This document shows, piece after piece, positions 20,998-29,250 of a DNA stretch of 29,859 bases; the stretch's first letter is position 1; the number at the start of each line of letters is the position of its first letter. The notes beneath the pieces are model-generated. The model was not told the origin of the DNA and did not search any database. It saw nothing but the letters and a program-made list of their open reading frames with translations. Source of the DNA: an uncultured Pelosinus sp. (GTDB taxonomy: Bacteria; Bacillota; Negativicutes; UMGS1260); the NCBI GenBank assembly GCA_900550105.1, contig URQW01000033.1:1-29859 (forward strand), read 5' to 3'. Made by a program: the position numbers and the translations under genes.

Positions 20998-22059
20998 TTA
21001 GCGATATTGTACAACGGTAAACATACCACCTAATTCTTTGGTCATATTATTTGCGGTATGATGCGGAATATGACAATGAAGGGGCCAATTGCCCGGGTTA
21101 TTCGTCATAAATTCAATATCCCAAGTTTCTCCTGAAGCTACAGCAATGGTATTCTTTTTCATTCTGGCGCATTCTCCAATTGGATTGCCATCAGCGGCAG
21201 TCACGATAAACTGATGGCCATGTAAATGAATCGGATGTTCCATCATGGCTGGATTGGCAAAACGAATGCGAACTCGTTCACCACATGATACTTCGAGCGG
21301 TGTCGTTTCCGGAAAGCAACGCCCATTCATAGTAAAAAATTGCAAATCGTCACTCATCGGATTCACTTCATAGCTGCCTGATTTTAGGATCCCCATCGGT
21401 AAACCTTTTACGGCAAACTCTTGCAACATAATAAAGTAATCGCACTCCGTCCGCCGGTCATCAGGGTCTAATATTACAAGGCCCCCTGCCAGCCCCATCA
21501 TGCCCTGCCTTGCGACGCGATGATGCGTATGATACATATGTGTCCCCGGCGGATTATTAATTTGAAAATGATAATCAAAATAACTATTTGGTTTAATGAG
21601 TGGCGTTGGCTCAACTTCCGACACGCCGTCCATATTATTAGGCACATCTAAACCATGCCAGTGAACGCTAGTCGCTTCCGGTAAAGCATTATATACTCTG
21701 ATATTCACGTAATCCCCTGGGTATACGTGAATAGTCGGCCCTGGAATACTCCCATTATAGCCCTAGCCTCGAATAAAAAGCCCAGGCAGCAATTCTTGTT
21801 CCACCGGCTGGGCAACAAGCTCAAAATATTTTACCCCCTGCCGCATTACAAAAGGTAAATCATATAGATCAGGACTCGTGACCACTATATCACGCCCTTT
21901 ATTTAAGTTTACTCCATTCTATGCACTGACCTCAGTGGGCGAAGCTATAGTAAGTCCTAAAAGTTGGATAGAAAGGCAAAAGACCAGGAATACTCCTGGC
22001 CTTCGATTAGCGTACCTATCATTATTGAGGTCATCTTTTATGCCACTATTTCTCATCAT
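20998..22059 (-). pseudogene. Second multicopper oxidase, interrupted by two in-frame TAG codons
   Basis: One continuous 354-codon frame encodes a CopA/bilirubin-oxidase-like multicopper oxidase, broken only by TAG at 21921-21919 and 21765-21763 (exactly 52 codons apart in the same frame). Upstream of the first TAG is a signal peptide (PGVFLVFCLSIQLLGLTIAS...EVSA). After it come PDLYDLPFVMRQGVKYFELVA and PGLFIRG-TAG-GYNGSIPGPTI, where the family usually has an aromatic or small residue. All copper motifs are intact: VHWHG, YHTHH, HPIHLHG and HCHIPHHTANNM. A GTG at 21708 could start a 236-aa fragment lacking the export signal. Most simply it is a recently inactivated gene; amber readthrough is the alternative. 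The true start is uncertain. Confidence 0.8.
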
Positions 22060-22094
22060 AGTATTAATACCCTTGTCTTTAAATAACGACAAAA

Positions 22095-22134
22095 AACCGA
22101 CTTTATGGATTCTTACTCTTCCATAAAGTCGGTT
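22095..22134 (-). terminator. Strong terminator after glmS
   Basis: A perfect 15-bp stem (AACCGACTTTATGGA / TCCATAAAGTCGGTT) with a 10-nt loop, followed on the minus strand by TTTTGTCGTTATTT, 54 bp past the glmS stop. It separates the cell-wall block from the copper island. Confidence 0.92.
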
Positions 22135-22187
22135 CTCATTTAATAACTTTATTTTTATATACAAGCTTTTTTCTTTACTTAACCGTT

Positions 22188-24017
22188 TTATTCAACAGTT
22201 ACAGATTTTGCCAGATTTCTCGGTTTATCAACATCGCAACCGCGCGTAATTGCTGCATAGTAAGCGAGCAACTGGAGCGGAATGACGGAAAGAATCGGCG
22301 CCAAGTATTTTTCGGTTTTCGGAATGAGAATCGTATGATCCACATATTTACCAAGCTGTTCATCACCGATAAAGCCTAGGCCAATAACTACAGCGTCACG
22401 AGCTTTAACTTCTTTAATATTGCTCAAAGTCTTTTCATAGACATCCATCTGCGTAGCCATAGCGATAACAGGCACGCCTTCAATAATGAGGGCCAGCGTA
22501 CCATGCTTCAATTCACCAGCTGCATAGGCTTCAGCATGAATATAGGAAATTTCTTTCAGTTTCAAAGAACCTTCCAAAGCTACGGCATAATCAAGCGAAC
22601 GGCCAATAAAGAATACATCTTCACTAAAACCGTATTTTTCAGCAAAAGTCTTAATTGGTTCTACATCTTCTAGCATTTCATGGGCTTGCGCCGGAATATT
22701 ACGCAGACCGGAAATCAGTTCTTTCATTCGTTCTGGCTTTAAGCTGTCTTTGAGATCAGCCATATACAGAGCTAACATAAAGAGGCTGACAAGCTGCGTT
22801 GTATAAGCTTTCGTCGAAGCAACGGCAATTTCCGGACCGGCCCAAGTATAAACAACTTGATCGGCTTCGCGGGCGATGGAAGAACCAACAACATTGGTAA
22901 CAGCCAAAGTACGAGCGCCAAGACGTTTCGCTTCTTTTAACGCCGCCAAAGTATCACTTGTTTCACCAGACTGGCTGATTACAATCGCCAACGTCGATTC
23001 GTCAACGAGCGGCGTCCGATAGCGGAATTCCGAAGCAATATCAACTTCTACGGGAATTCTCGCCAATTGTTCAATATAATATTTCGCTACGACGCCAGCA
23101 TGGTAAGCCGTACCGCAGGCAGTGATCAGAATCTTTTTCACGCCAGCAAAGTCATCTTTCGTCCATTTCAGTTCTTCAAAAATGATATGACTATCATCTT
23201 TGGCCAAACGACTTGTCATGGTTTCACGAATTACTTTTGGCTGTTCGTAAATTTCTTTAATCATGAAATGCTCATAGCCGCCTTTTTCAGCTGCTTCCGC
23301 ATCCCAATTGACTTCGAAAACTTTTTTATTAATCGGCACGCCCTGACGGTTCTGCACCCATACAGAATCTTTCGATACAATCGCCATTTCACCGTCGCTT
23401 AAGATATAAGTGCGACGCGTGTAATTGATAATGGCAGGAATGTCAGAAGCAATAAAGTTTTCGCCTTGTCCCAGGCCGATAACAAGCGGATTATCCTGCT
23501 TAGTGCAAATAATTTTATCGGGATCATGTTTCGTCATGAATACGAGCGAATAAGACCCGGAAATGACTGACAATACCTTTTTGACAGCCGCTTCAAAATC
23601 GCCTTCATAATATTCTTCTAATAAATGAGCAACGACTTCTGTATCGGTCTCTGACGAAAACACATGGCCTTTCGCTGCGAGCTGCTCTTTCAAATTTAGG
23701 TAATTCTCGATAATGCCGTTATGAACAACAACGAAATCACCGGTGCAATCCGTATGAGGATGCGAGTTACTATCAGACGGACGACCATGGGTAGCCCAAC
23801 GAGTATGCCCAATGCCGAGATGCCCTTTAGGCATAGACTGCTCTACTTTCTTTTCTAAAGCGGCCAAACGACCTACACTTTTCAATACATTAATGTGATT
23901 GCCGTCAAATACAGCGATTCCAGCTGAATCATAACCGCGATATTCTAATTTTGATAGTCCTTGCAATAAAAATGGAGCCGCTTCTTTCGGTCCAATATAG
24001 CCAACGATTCCGCACAT
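22188..24017 (-). CDS. glmS: Glutamine-fructose-6-phosphate aminotransferase (isomerizing)
   Basis: A 609-aa protein of full family length. It makes glucosamine-6-phosphate from fructose-6-phosphate and glutamine, the first committed step to UDP-GlcNAc and peptidoglycan. Cys2 (MCGIVGYIG) is the glutaminase nucleophile; GHTRWATHG and HNGIIENY follow. The two SIS domains show SQSGETSDT and ASTKAYTTQL, and the end DKPRNLAKSVTVE is the standard C-terminus. An AGGAGG precedes the ATG. A glmS ribozyme occupies the leader, so expression should fall when glucosamine-6-phosphate is high. glmM lies upstream, separated by a 13-bp-stem hairpin. Confidence 0.97.
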   Translation of the reverse strand: MCGIVGYIGPKEAAPFLLQGLSKLEYRGYDSAGIAVFDGNHINVLKSVGRLAALEKKVEQSMPKGHLGIGHTRWATHGRPSDSNSHPHTDCTGDFVVVHNGIIENYLNLKEQLAAKGHVFSSETDTEVVAHLLEEYYEGDFEAAVKKVLSVISGSYSLVFMTKHDPDKIICTKQDNPLVIGLGQGENFIASDIPAIINYTRRTYILSDGEMAIVSKDSVWVQNRQGVPINKKVFEVNWDAEAAEKGGYEHFMIKEIYEQPKVIRETMTSRLAKDDSHIIFEELKWTKDDFAGVKKILITACGTAYHAGVVAKYYIEQLARIPVEVDIASEFRYRTPLVDESTLAIVISQSGETSDTLAALKEAKRLGARTLAVTNVVGSSIAREADQVVYTWAGPEIAVASTKAYTTQLVSLFMLALYMADLKDSLKPERMKELISGLRNIPAQAHEMLEDVEPIKTFAEKYGFSEDVFFIGRSLDYAVALEGSLKLKEISYIHAEAYAAGELKHGTLALIIEGVPVIAMATQMDVYEKTLSNIKEVKARDAVVIGLGFIGDEQLGKYVDHTILIPKTEKYLAPILSVIPLQLLAYYAAITRGCDVDKPRNLAKSVTVE

Positions 24018-24054
24018 ACAGGCTATTCCTCCTAAAATAATAATAAATTGAATC

Positions 24055-24204
24055 TGCCGCAGTTTCTTTTGTCGGTCCGGTTACCCGGAGGTTTTGGGAA
24101 AACTGCTGACGACGGCAGTCGCCGAGAGGCATCCGCTGACTTTTCGATAAACCTCTTCCTCGTCTGCTTGCTCTCTCTTCCGCTCCGAGGCAAGCACCAG
24201 CGCT
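24055..24204 (-). ncRNA. glmS ribozyme-riboswitch
   Basis: In the glmS leader the minus strand shows the conserved ribozyme parts in order: the cleavage site A-GCGC (cut expected between 24204 and 24203), a P1 stem GCTTGC / GCAAGC, GACGAGG, GGTTTATCGA and GCGGATGCCTC, then a GNRA-capped CCGG-GTAA-CCGG hairpin near the 3' end. The element cleaves its own mRNA when glucosamine-6-phosphate binds. A 70-codon reading frame across it (24081-24293) is a by-product of the structured RNA. The 3' boundary is approximate. Confidence 0.9.
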
Positions 24205-24281
24205 TTAGTTTTTAACTTCACTCTTTGACGCTTATCTTTCTTAACTTTTCCCCTTTCACCACCTTTCACTACATTATATAG

Positions 24282-24310
24282 GCAAGGGAGCACCTTGGGT
24301 GCTCCCTTGC
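24282..24310. terminator. Long hairpin between glmM and the glmS leader
   Basis: A perfect 13-bp stem (GCAAGGGAGCACC / GGTGCTCCCTTGC) with a 3-nt loop, 55 bp past the glmM stop. The U-tract is weak on the minus strand (CTATATAATG), so it may be a partial terminator or pause site ahead of the ribozyme. The TATAAT just after it could be a -10 for glmS. Confidence 0.65.
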
Positions 24311-24364
24311 ACTATTTTCCTATTTTAAACTACTTTATTCTTCTAGTCAACCTTTAGGAATCCT

Positions 24365-25714
24365 TTACTCAGCCTGCCCCTGCTCTACTTTTACAACAGC
24401 GGCAATTTCGGTCACAATTTTTTCTAGTTTAACCATAGTCGGTCCTTCCGCCATAACACGGATTAAGGGCTCTGTACCAGAAGGACGAACAAGAATCCGC
24501 CCGCTATCTCCTAAAAGCTCTTCGCCAGCAGTAATCGCAGCAGCAATTGCTTTATTCTCTTCCCAACCGTCTTTGCTTGCCACGCGTACGTTCACTAACA
24601 GCTGGGGAAAAGTGGTCATGGAAGCACTTAATTCTGAAAAAGGCTTCTTCGCTTTTACTTTCGCTGCTAAAAGCTGCAACGCCGTAATCATGCCATCGCC
24701 TGTCGTAGCATAGTCGCTAAAAATAATATGGCCTGATTGCTCACCGCCGAAATTAAAGCCTTTTTCCAGCATCCGTTCGAGCACATAGCGGTCACCAACC
24801 GGCGTAATTTCTATGGCAATCCCCGAGCGTTTCATAGCTTGATGCAAACCAATATTACTCATGACAGTTGTAACAAGTGTATCTTGCTGTAACCGCCCAG
24901 CCTGATGGAACATATTCGCACAGATAACCATCATATGATCCCCATCAATAATTTCACCGCGTTCATCCACAGCCAGACAGCGATCCGCATCGCCATCATG
25001 AGCAATGCCCACATCGGCGCGTTGCATGCGAACTGCTTCTTGCAGACTCTGTAGATGGGTCGAACCACAATGATCATTAATATTGATACCATTCGGTTCA
25101 TTATGAAGCACAGTCACTTTTGCGCCAGCTAGCGTCAAGATACGTGGCGATACTTCAAAGGCCGCGCCATTGGCACAATCAAGTACGACATGAAGGCCTG
25201 CCAAAGATACATCAATTGTTGTTAACGCATGAGCGATGTAGTCTTCAATCAGATTATGACGGTATTCGATCGTACCTACCCCGTTGGCAATAGGCCGTTC
25301 CAAGGAACCAAGATCAAATATCAATTCTTCTAATTCATTTTCTACGGCATCAGGCAACTTAAAGCCTGTGCCAGCAAAAAACTTAATCCCATTATCAGGA
25401 TAGGGATTATGTGAGGCGGAAATTACGACACCAGCCTGCGCGCCGATTTGTTTCGTTAAAAAAGCAATCGCGGGCGTCGGAATCACACCGGCCAACAAAG
25501 CTTTACCGCCAGCGCTGCAAATGCCTGCCGCCAAAGCTGATTCGAGCATTTGACCAGATATTCTCGTATCACGACCAATTAAAATCACCGGCTGTTTCTC
25601 GCCGTGTTTCCCAAAATAATACGTAGCGGCTCGACCTAAATCAAAAGCCAGCTCCGGTGTCAACTGTTCATTAGCAAGACCTCTTACTCCATCTGTTCCA
25701 AATAACTTTCCCAA
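24365..25714 (-). CDS. glmM: Phosphoglucosamine mutase
   Basis: A 449-aa enzyme of full length that converts glucosamine-6-phosphate to glucosamine-1-phosphate. The phosphoserine motif ISASHNP places the catalytic serine at S101; the metal site is DGDADR (240-245); the C-terminal phosphate-binding loop RPSGTEPLIRVM is intact. The start codon is TTG with GGAG 9 nt upstream. It follows the FAD-dependent dehydrogenase gene by 38 bp and the cdaA-cdaR pair beyond that, an arrangement in which CdaR/CdaA and GlmM are known to interact in other Firmicutes. It is upstream of glmS but separated by a hairpin and the ribozyme. Confidence 0.97.
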   Translation of the reverse strand: MGKLFGTDGVRGLANEQLTPELAFDLGRAATYYFGKHGEKQPVILIGRDTRISGQMLESALAAGICSAGGKALLAGVIPTPAIAFLTKQIGAQAGVVISASHNPYPDNGIKFFAGTGFKLPDAVENELEELIFDLGSLERPIANGVGTIEYRHNLIEDYIAHALTTIDVSLAGLHVVLDCANGAAFEVSPRILTLAGAKVTVLHNEPNGININDHCGSTHLQSLQEAVRMQRADVGIAHDGDADRCLAVDERGEIIDGDHMMVICANMFHQAGRLQQDTLVTTVMSNIGLHQAMKRSGIAIEITPVGDRYVLERMLEKGFNFGGEQSGHIIFSDYATTGDGMITALQLLAAKVKAKKPFSELSASMTTFPQLLVNVRVASKDGWEENKAIAAAITAGEELLGDSGRILVRPSGTEPLIRVMAEGPTMVKLEKIVTEIAAVVKVEQGQAE

Positions 25715-25752
25715 AATGTCAATCTCCTTCCGGATCTCTATAATAAGATACC

Positions 25753-27348
25753 CTAGCTACAGGGCTCATATGCGGCAATTACGGCGTAAGCCGCATTCAT
25801 TCCGTCTAAAGCAGCGCTCATAATTCCCCCGGCATAGCCAGCACCTTCACCAATCGGATATAACCCAGGCGTATTTTCTGATTGGAAATTCGCACTACGG
25901 CGTATTCTGACGGGAGCGGATGTACGCGTTTCGACACCAGTGAGTTGGGCGCCGCCATCATCAAAGCCTTTGATCTTCCGGCCAAAATCAGTAATGGCTG
26001 CTCGCAGCGTATCAGTTACAAAAGCTGGTAGGCACTCACTTAATGGCGCCGCTACAACGCCAGGCCGATACGTAGGCGACAAAGAAAAGGACGTGCCGTC
26101 AAGACCTAAGAAGGAAGCAACGCTTTCACCCGGCGCCTGATAATTCGATCCAGCCACAGCATAAGCTAGTTGTTCATAGCGACGCTGAAAAGCAATCCCC
26201 GCTAAGACTCCCGGTCCGAAGTCACGCGGTTCCACATTGACCACAAGGGCGCTGTTAGCAATGCCAGACGCACGAGCGTGATGACTCATACCATTTGTGA
26301 CAACACCGCCTAGTTCTGAGGCAGCAGCCACAACAATGCCACCAGGACACATGCAAAACGAATAAGCCGTACGGCTCGCTTGTTTATCATGATAAACAAG
26401 CGCATAGTCAGCTGCCCCGAGTTTGGGATGACCAGCAAAGCTGCCGTACTGCGCCTGATCAAGCAAACTTTGCGGATGCTCAATACGCAAGCCAATGGCA
26501 AAAGGCTTCGCTTCCATGGCGACAGAGGTGCTGAGCATTTCATAAGTATCGCGGGCGCTATGACCAATTCCCAGCAACACAACAGACGCAGGAATTTTTT
26601 CATGCTGACCAATCGTAACCGATTTAACGGCGCCGAAAGCGTCTTTTTCCAAATTCGTAACTTGGCTAAAAAAACGCACTTCCCCGCCTAAGTCAATGAT
26701 CTTTTGGCGCAAATTTTTGACAACTCTTTTTAAAATATCAGTTCCAATATGAGGTTTATGGGTATAGCAAATATCAGGCGGTGCACCGCACTCTACAAAG
26801 AGTTCCAGTACTTCGCTCATTCGCTTATCACTGACTCTCGTAGTGAGCTTGCCATCAGAAAACGTCCCAGCGCCGCCTTCACCAAACTGAACATTCGACT
26901 CTGGCGAAAACTCCCCTTTCGCCCAAAACCGCTCCACAGCAGCCGTACGGCGATCCATATCGCCACCGCGTTCTAAGACAAGCGGCGCATAGCCTTCTTT
27001 CGCCAATGTATAAGCAGCCAGCATGCCAGCCGGTCCAAAACCAACGATAACCGGACGTTCCTTCAGCGGTTGCGTCCCTTTTACCACCGGTTCTTCTACC
27101 GTCGGATTTTGAATGGTCACATCTTTATCATGACGCAGCTTCGCTAGTACCTGCCCTGGCGCAATTGTCGTATCTACTAATAAGGTATGAACGAAAGTAA
27201 TATTCTGTTTGCGTCTGGCGTCTACAGCCCGCCGCAAAATCTGCACAGAGCGAACGGCCTTTACAGGAAGTTTGAGACGTTTGGCTGCCTGCTCATTCAG
27301 CGGCCTGTCATCTGTAAGGGCTATTCGAAAATTACTAATTTTAAGCAA
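25753..27348 (-). CDS. FAD-dependent dehydrogenase (COG2509-like)
   Basis: A 531-aa flavoprotein. Residues 1-95 form an N-terminal domain with a DARRKQNITFVHTL block, 98-110 hold the Rossmann FAD motif VIVGFGPAGMLAAY, then VQFGEGGAGTFSDGKLTTR, CMCPGGIVVAA and a C-terminal FAD contact GEGAGYAGGIMSAALDG. This is the pattern of uncharacterised FAD-dependent dehydrogenases of the COG2509 type. The TTG at 27348 is preceded by AAAGGAG at 9 nt; the longer frame to 27435 would overlap cdaR. It lies 15 bp after cdaR and 38 bp before glmM, so it is an operon member. Substrate is unknown. Confidence 0.85.
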   Translation of the reverse strand: MLKISNFRIALTDDRPLNEQAAKRLKLPVKAVRSVQILRRAVDARRKQNITFVHTLLVDTTIAPGQVLAKLRHDKDVTIQNPTVEEPVVKGTQPLKERPVIVGFGPAGMLAAYTLAKEGYAPLVLERGGDMDRRTAAVERFWAKGEFSPESNVQFGEGGAGTFSDGKLTTRVSDKRMSEVLELFVECGAPPDICYTHKPHIGTDILKRVVKNLRQKIIDLGGEVRFFSQVTNLEKDAFGAVKSVTIGQHEKIPASVVLLGIGHSARDTYEMLSTSVAMEAKPFAIGLRIEHPQSLLDQAQYGSFAGHPKLGAADYALVYHDKQASRTAYSFCMCPGGIVVAAASELGGVVTNGMSHHARASGIANSALVVNVEPRDFGPGVLAGIAFQRRYEQLAYAVAGSNYQAPGESVASFLGLDGTSFSLSPTYRPGVVAAPLSECLPAFVTDTLRAAITDFGRKIKGFDDGGAQLTGVETRTSAPVRIRRSANFQSENTPGLYPIGEGAGYAGGIMSAALDGMNAAYAVIAAYEPCS

Positions 27349-27362
27349 AAAAAGAATCTCCT

Positions 27363-28280
27363 TTAGTGGTTTAAAGCCACAGTAAATTTCACAGTCACCG
27401 TCGTGGGAGTAGCTGTTATTCCATCTTTCACCCACACTTTGACTTCACGGGTTTGTTCTTTCGTATCGGTACCGATCGTAATCGGCTCTGTCGTCACATA
27501 TTCAATCGGATCAATGAGATTCTTCGTACCGGACAACTCTACTTTGGCCGGAATCACTTGAATCTGCTTAAATACATAGCCTGCCGGTAATTGACCGCTA
27601 AACGCCGGTTTCACATCGACAGTCTTTTTATTATCCTGAATCAGTTGCGCCTCAACAGTAACCTGCCCCGGATGTGGCGCAGCCCCTTCGACTTCCCGTC
27701 CGTCTTTATTAACAATCAACACATTAAATGTTCCTGAAAAATCAACGGTGCGATTACTCAGATCAATCTGTATAATAGCACGATCCATTTGATCAAGCAA
27801 GCTGCGCGGTCCCTCTACAGTAACGATTTCAGGATTTACTGTTACTTTTCCCAAGGTAAGACCAGGCGGCAGACTGCTCGTATATTTAATCTCTACAGGC
27901 AAGCTGCGGCTTATAGCGGTATCAATACGTAGCGGCACCTTGTCAGGATTGACTTCTACCAGTTCCAAGGAAGTGGGAACAACGGCATTAATTTTAATAG
28001 TATGACGTCCTTCGGTGACGCCTTTAAGATCCACATAAGCGCCAATGTCGCTAGCCGATATGGCGGCAATAGTACTGCGAGCGCCTCTCACTTTAACGCG
28101 AACCGATTCAGGCGCATCAATCAGTGTATAGCCTGCCGACAAATTCTTTACTTCGAGTGGAATGGTATAGCTTGCTTCAATCGAAGGGTTTTGTTCATTC
28201 ATTACATAAAGCCAGAGCACTACAGCCATGATGAGGCAGAAAATTTTAGCAGCAATATTCTTGTCTTTTAATCCATTCAT
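27363..28280 (-). CDS. cdaR: YbbR-domain regulator of the diadenylate cyclase
   Basis: A 305-aa protein with one N-terminal membrane helix (about 9-27, NIAAKIFCLIMAVVLWLYVMN) followed by repeated YbbR beta-domains (about 33-110, 115-195 and 200-290), each with the pattern of 'PDKVPLRID', 'PEIVTVEGPRSLLD' or 'PAKVELSGTKNLID'. It sits outside the membrane and modulates CdaA in Firmicutes. Its ATG overlaps the cdaA stop by 4 bp, so the two are translationally coupled. Number of repeats is judged by eye. Confidence 0.93.
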   Translation of the reverse strand: MNGLKDKNIAAKIFCLIMAVVLWLYVMNEQNPSIEASYTIPLEVKNLSAGYTLIDAPESVRVKVRGARSTIAAISASDIGAYVDLKGVTEGRHTIKINAVVPTSLELVEVNPDKVPLRIDTAISRSLPVEIKYTSSLPPGLTLGKVTVNPEIVTVEGPRSLLDQMDRAIIQIDLSNRTVDFSGTFNVLIVNKDGREVEGAAPHPGQVTVEAQLIQDNKKTVDVKPAFSGQLPAGYVFKQIQVIPAKVELSGTKNLIDPIEYVTTEPITIGTDTKEQTREVKVWVKDGITATPTTVTVKFTVALNH

Positions 28281-29095
28281 GATGTGGCCCTCCTATTAAA
28301 GAGGTCGCCTAGTGACAAGGTTTTGCCCACAAATATCGGCCTTAACATATTCTTCAGAGACTCCTGATCAAGATGTCTAATAAGCTGACCGCCTCTAGCA
28401 ATCGAAATCGTACCTGTTTCTTCACTGACCACCACTACAACGCAATCAGCCTGCTCGCTAATGCCAATAGCGGCCCGATGCCTTGTACCAAGCTCTTTAT
28501 TTAATGTTCGGTCATCTGTTAATGGCAATAAACAACCAGCCGCCATTACCCTGTCGCCGCGAATAATAACAGCGCCATCATGCATTGGCGTATTGGGTAT
28601 AAAAATATTGATTAAAAATTCACTTGATACGAGACCGCCCACTTTTATGCCTGTTTCAATATAATCCGTAAGACCCGTCTCTCGTTCAAAAATAATTAAA
28701 GCGCCAATTTTATTTTGTGATAAAACCACAGTAGCTTTCGTAATTTCATCGAGAAAGGATTCTGTCTCTTCGGCATTTAGAAAAATGTTCTTTTTAAATA
28801 TCCCGCCCCGCCCTAATTGTTCTAAGGCCCGTCTAAGTTCGGGCTGAAACACAACAGGCAAGGCAACAAGCACCACTGTCATCGTTTTCTGTAATATCCA
28901 GTTGATGACATTCAGCCCCAGCCATTTGCTGACAAGAGTGGCAACTAATAGAACGATAAGGCCTTTAAGTAACGCAACAGCCCGCGTATCTTTCATCATA
29001 GAATAAAATTTATACAAGAAGAAAGCAACTATTAATATATCCACTATATCAAGCAGTGTAATCGTAGCTAAAATGCCGCGAATTTGTAGTAACAT
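28277..29095 (-). CDS. cdaA: Membrane diadenylate cyclase
   Basis: A 272-aa protein with three N-terminal membrane helices (about 12-32, 38-58 and 62-83) and a cytoplasmic DAC domain. The catalytic DGA (173-175) and RHR (205-207, within GTRHRAAIG) motifs are intact, so it should make c-di-AMP from two ATP. c-di-AMP controls potassium and osmolyte transport and cell-wall homeostasis. It is the first gene of the cdaA-cdaR-dehydrogenase-glmM block. The start ATG has only a modest ribosome binding site (AGGTTGGG). No c-di-AMP riboswitch is visible in the short leader. Confidence 0.96.
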   Translation of the reverse strand: MLLQIRGILATITLLDIVDILIVAFFLYKFYSMMKDTRAVALLKGLIVLLVATLVSKWLGLNVINWILQKTMTVVLVALPVVFQPELRRALEQLGRGGIFKKNIFLNAEETESFLDEITKATVVLSQNKIGALIIFERETGLTDYIETGIKVGGLVSSEFLINIFIPNTPMHDGAVIIRGDRVMAAGCLLPLTDDRTLNKELGTRHRAAIGISEQADCVVVVVSEETGTISIARGGQLIRHLDQESLKNMLRPIFVGKTLSLGDLFNRRATS

Positions 29096-29173
29096 ACGAT
29101 CCCAACCTCAAATGTTAGTCTTTATTTTTATTCTACCCAATCGCCGCAAAAACCTTTTCAGAAATACAAAAAA

Positions 29174-29201
29174 AGCACCCTCTGCTTTAGCAGAGGGCAC
29201 T
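29174..29201 (-). terminator. Terminator after the branched-chain aminotransferase gene
   Basis: Stem CCCTCTGC / GCAGAGGG with a 4-nt loop, extended by outer pairs, followed on the minus strand by GCTTTTTTTGTATTT. It separates the aminotransferase gene from cdaA. Confidence 0.9.
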
Positions 29202-29250
29202 TTAAGGACCTTTGTCTGATAATTCTTTCGATACAGTCTAAGAAAAGATC

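Noticed and set aside
21763..21921. Selenocysteine insertion in the second multicopper oxidase
   Set aside because: Both interrupting codons are TAG, not TGA, and no SECIS-like hairpin follows them.
24081..24293. A 70-codon minus-strand reading frame upstream of glmS
   Set aside because: It overlaps the glmS ribozyme core and has a composition imposed by the RNA (many Lys/Arg/Glu codons); no ribosome binding site and no family.
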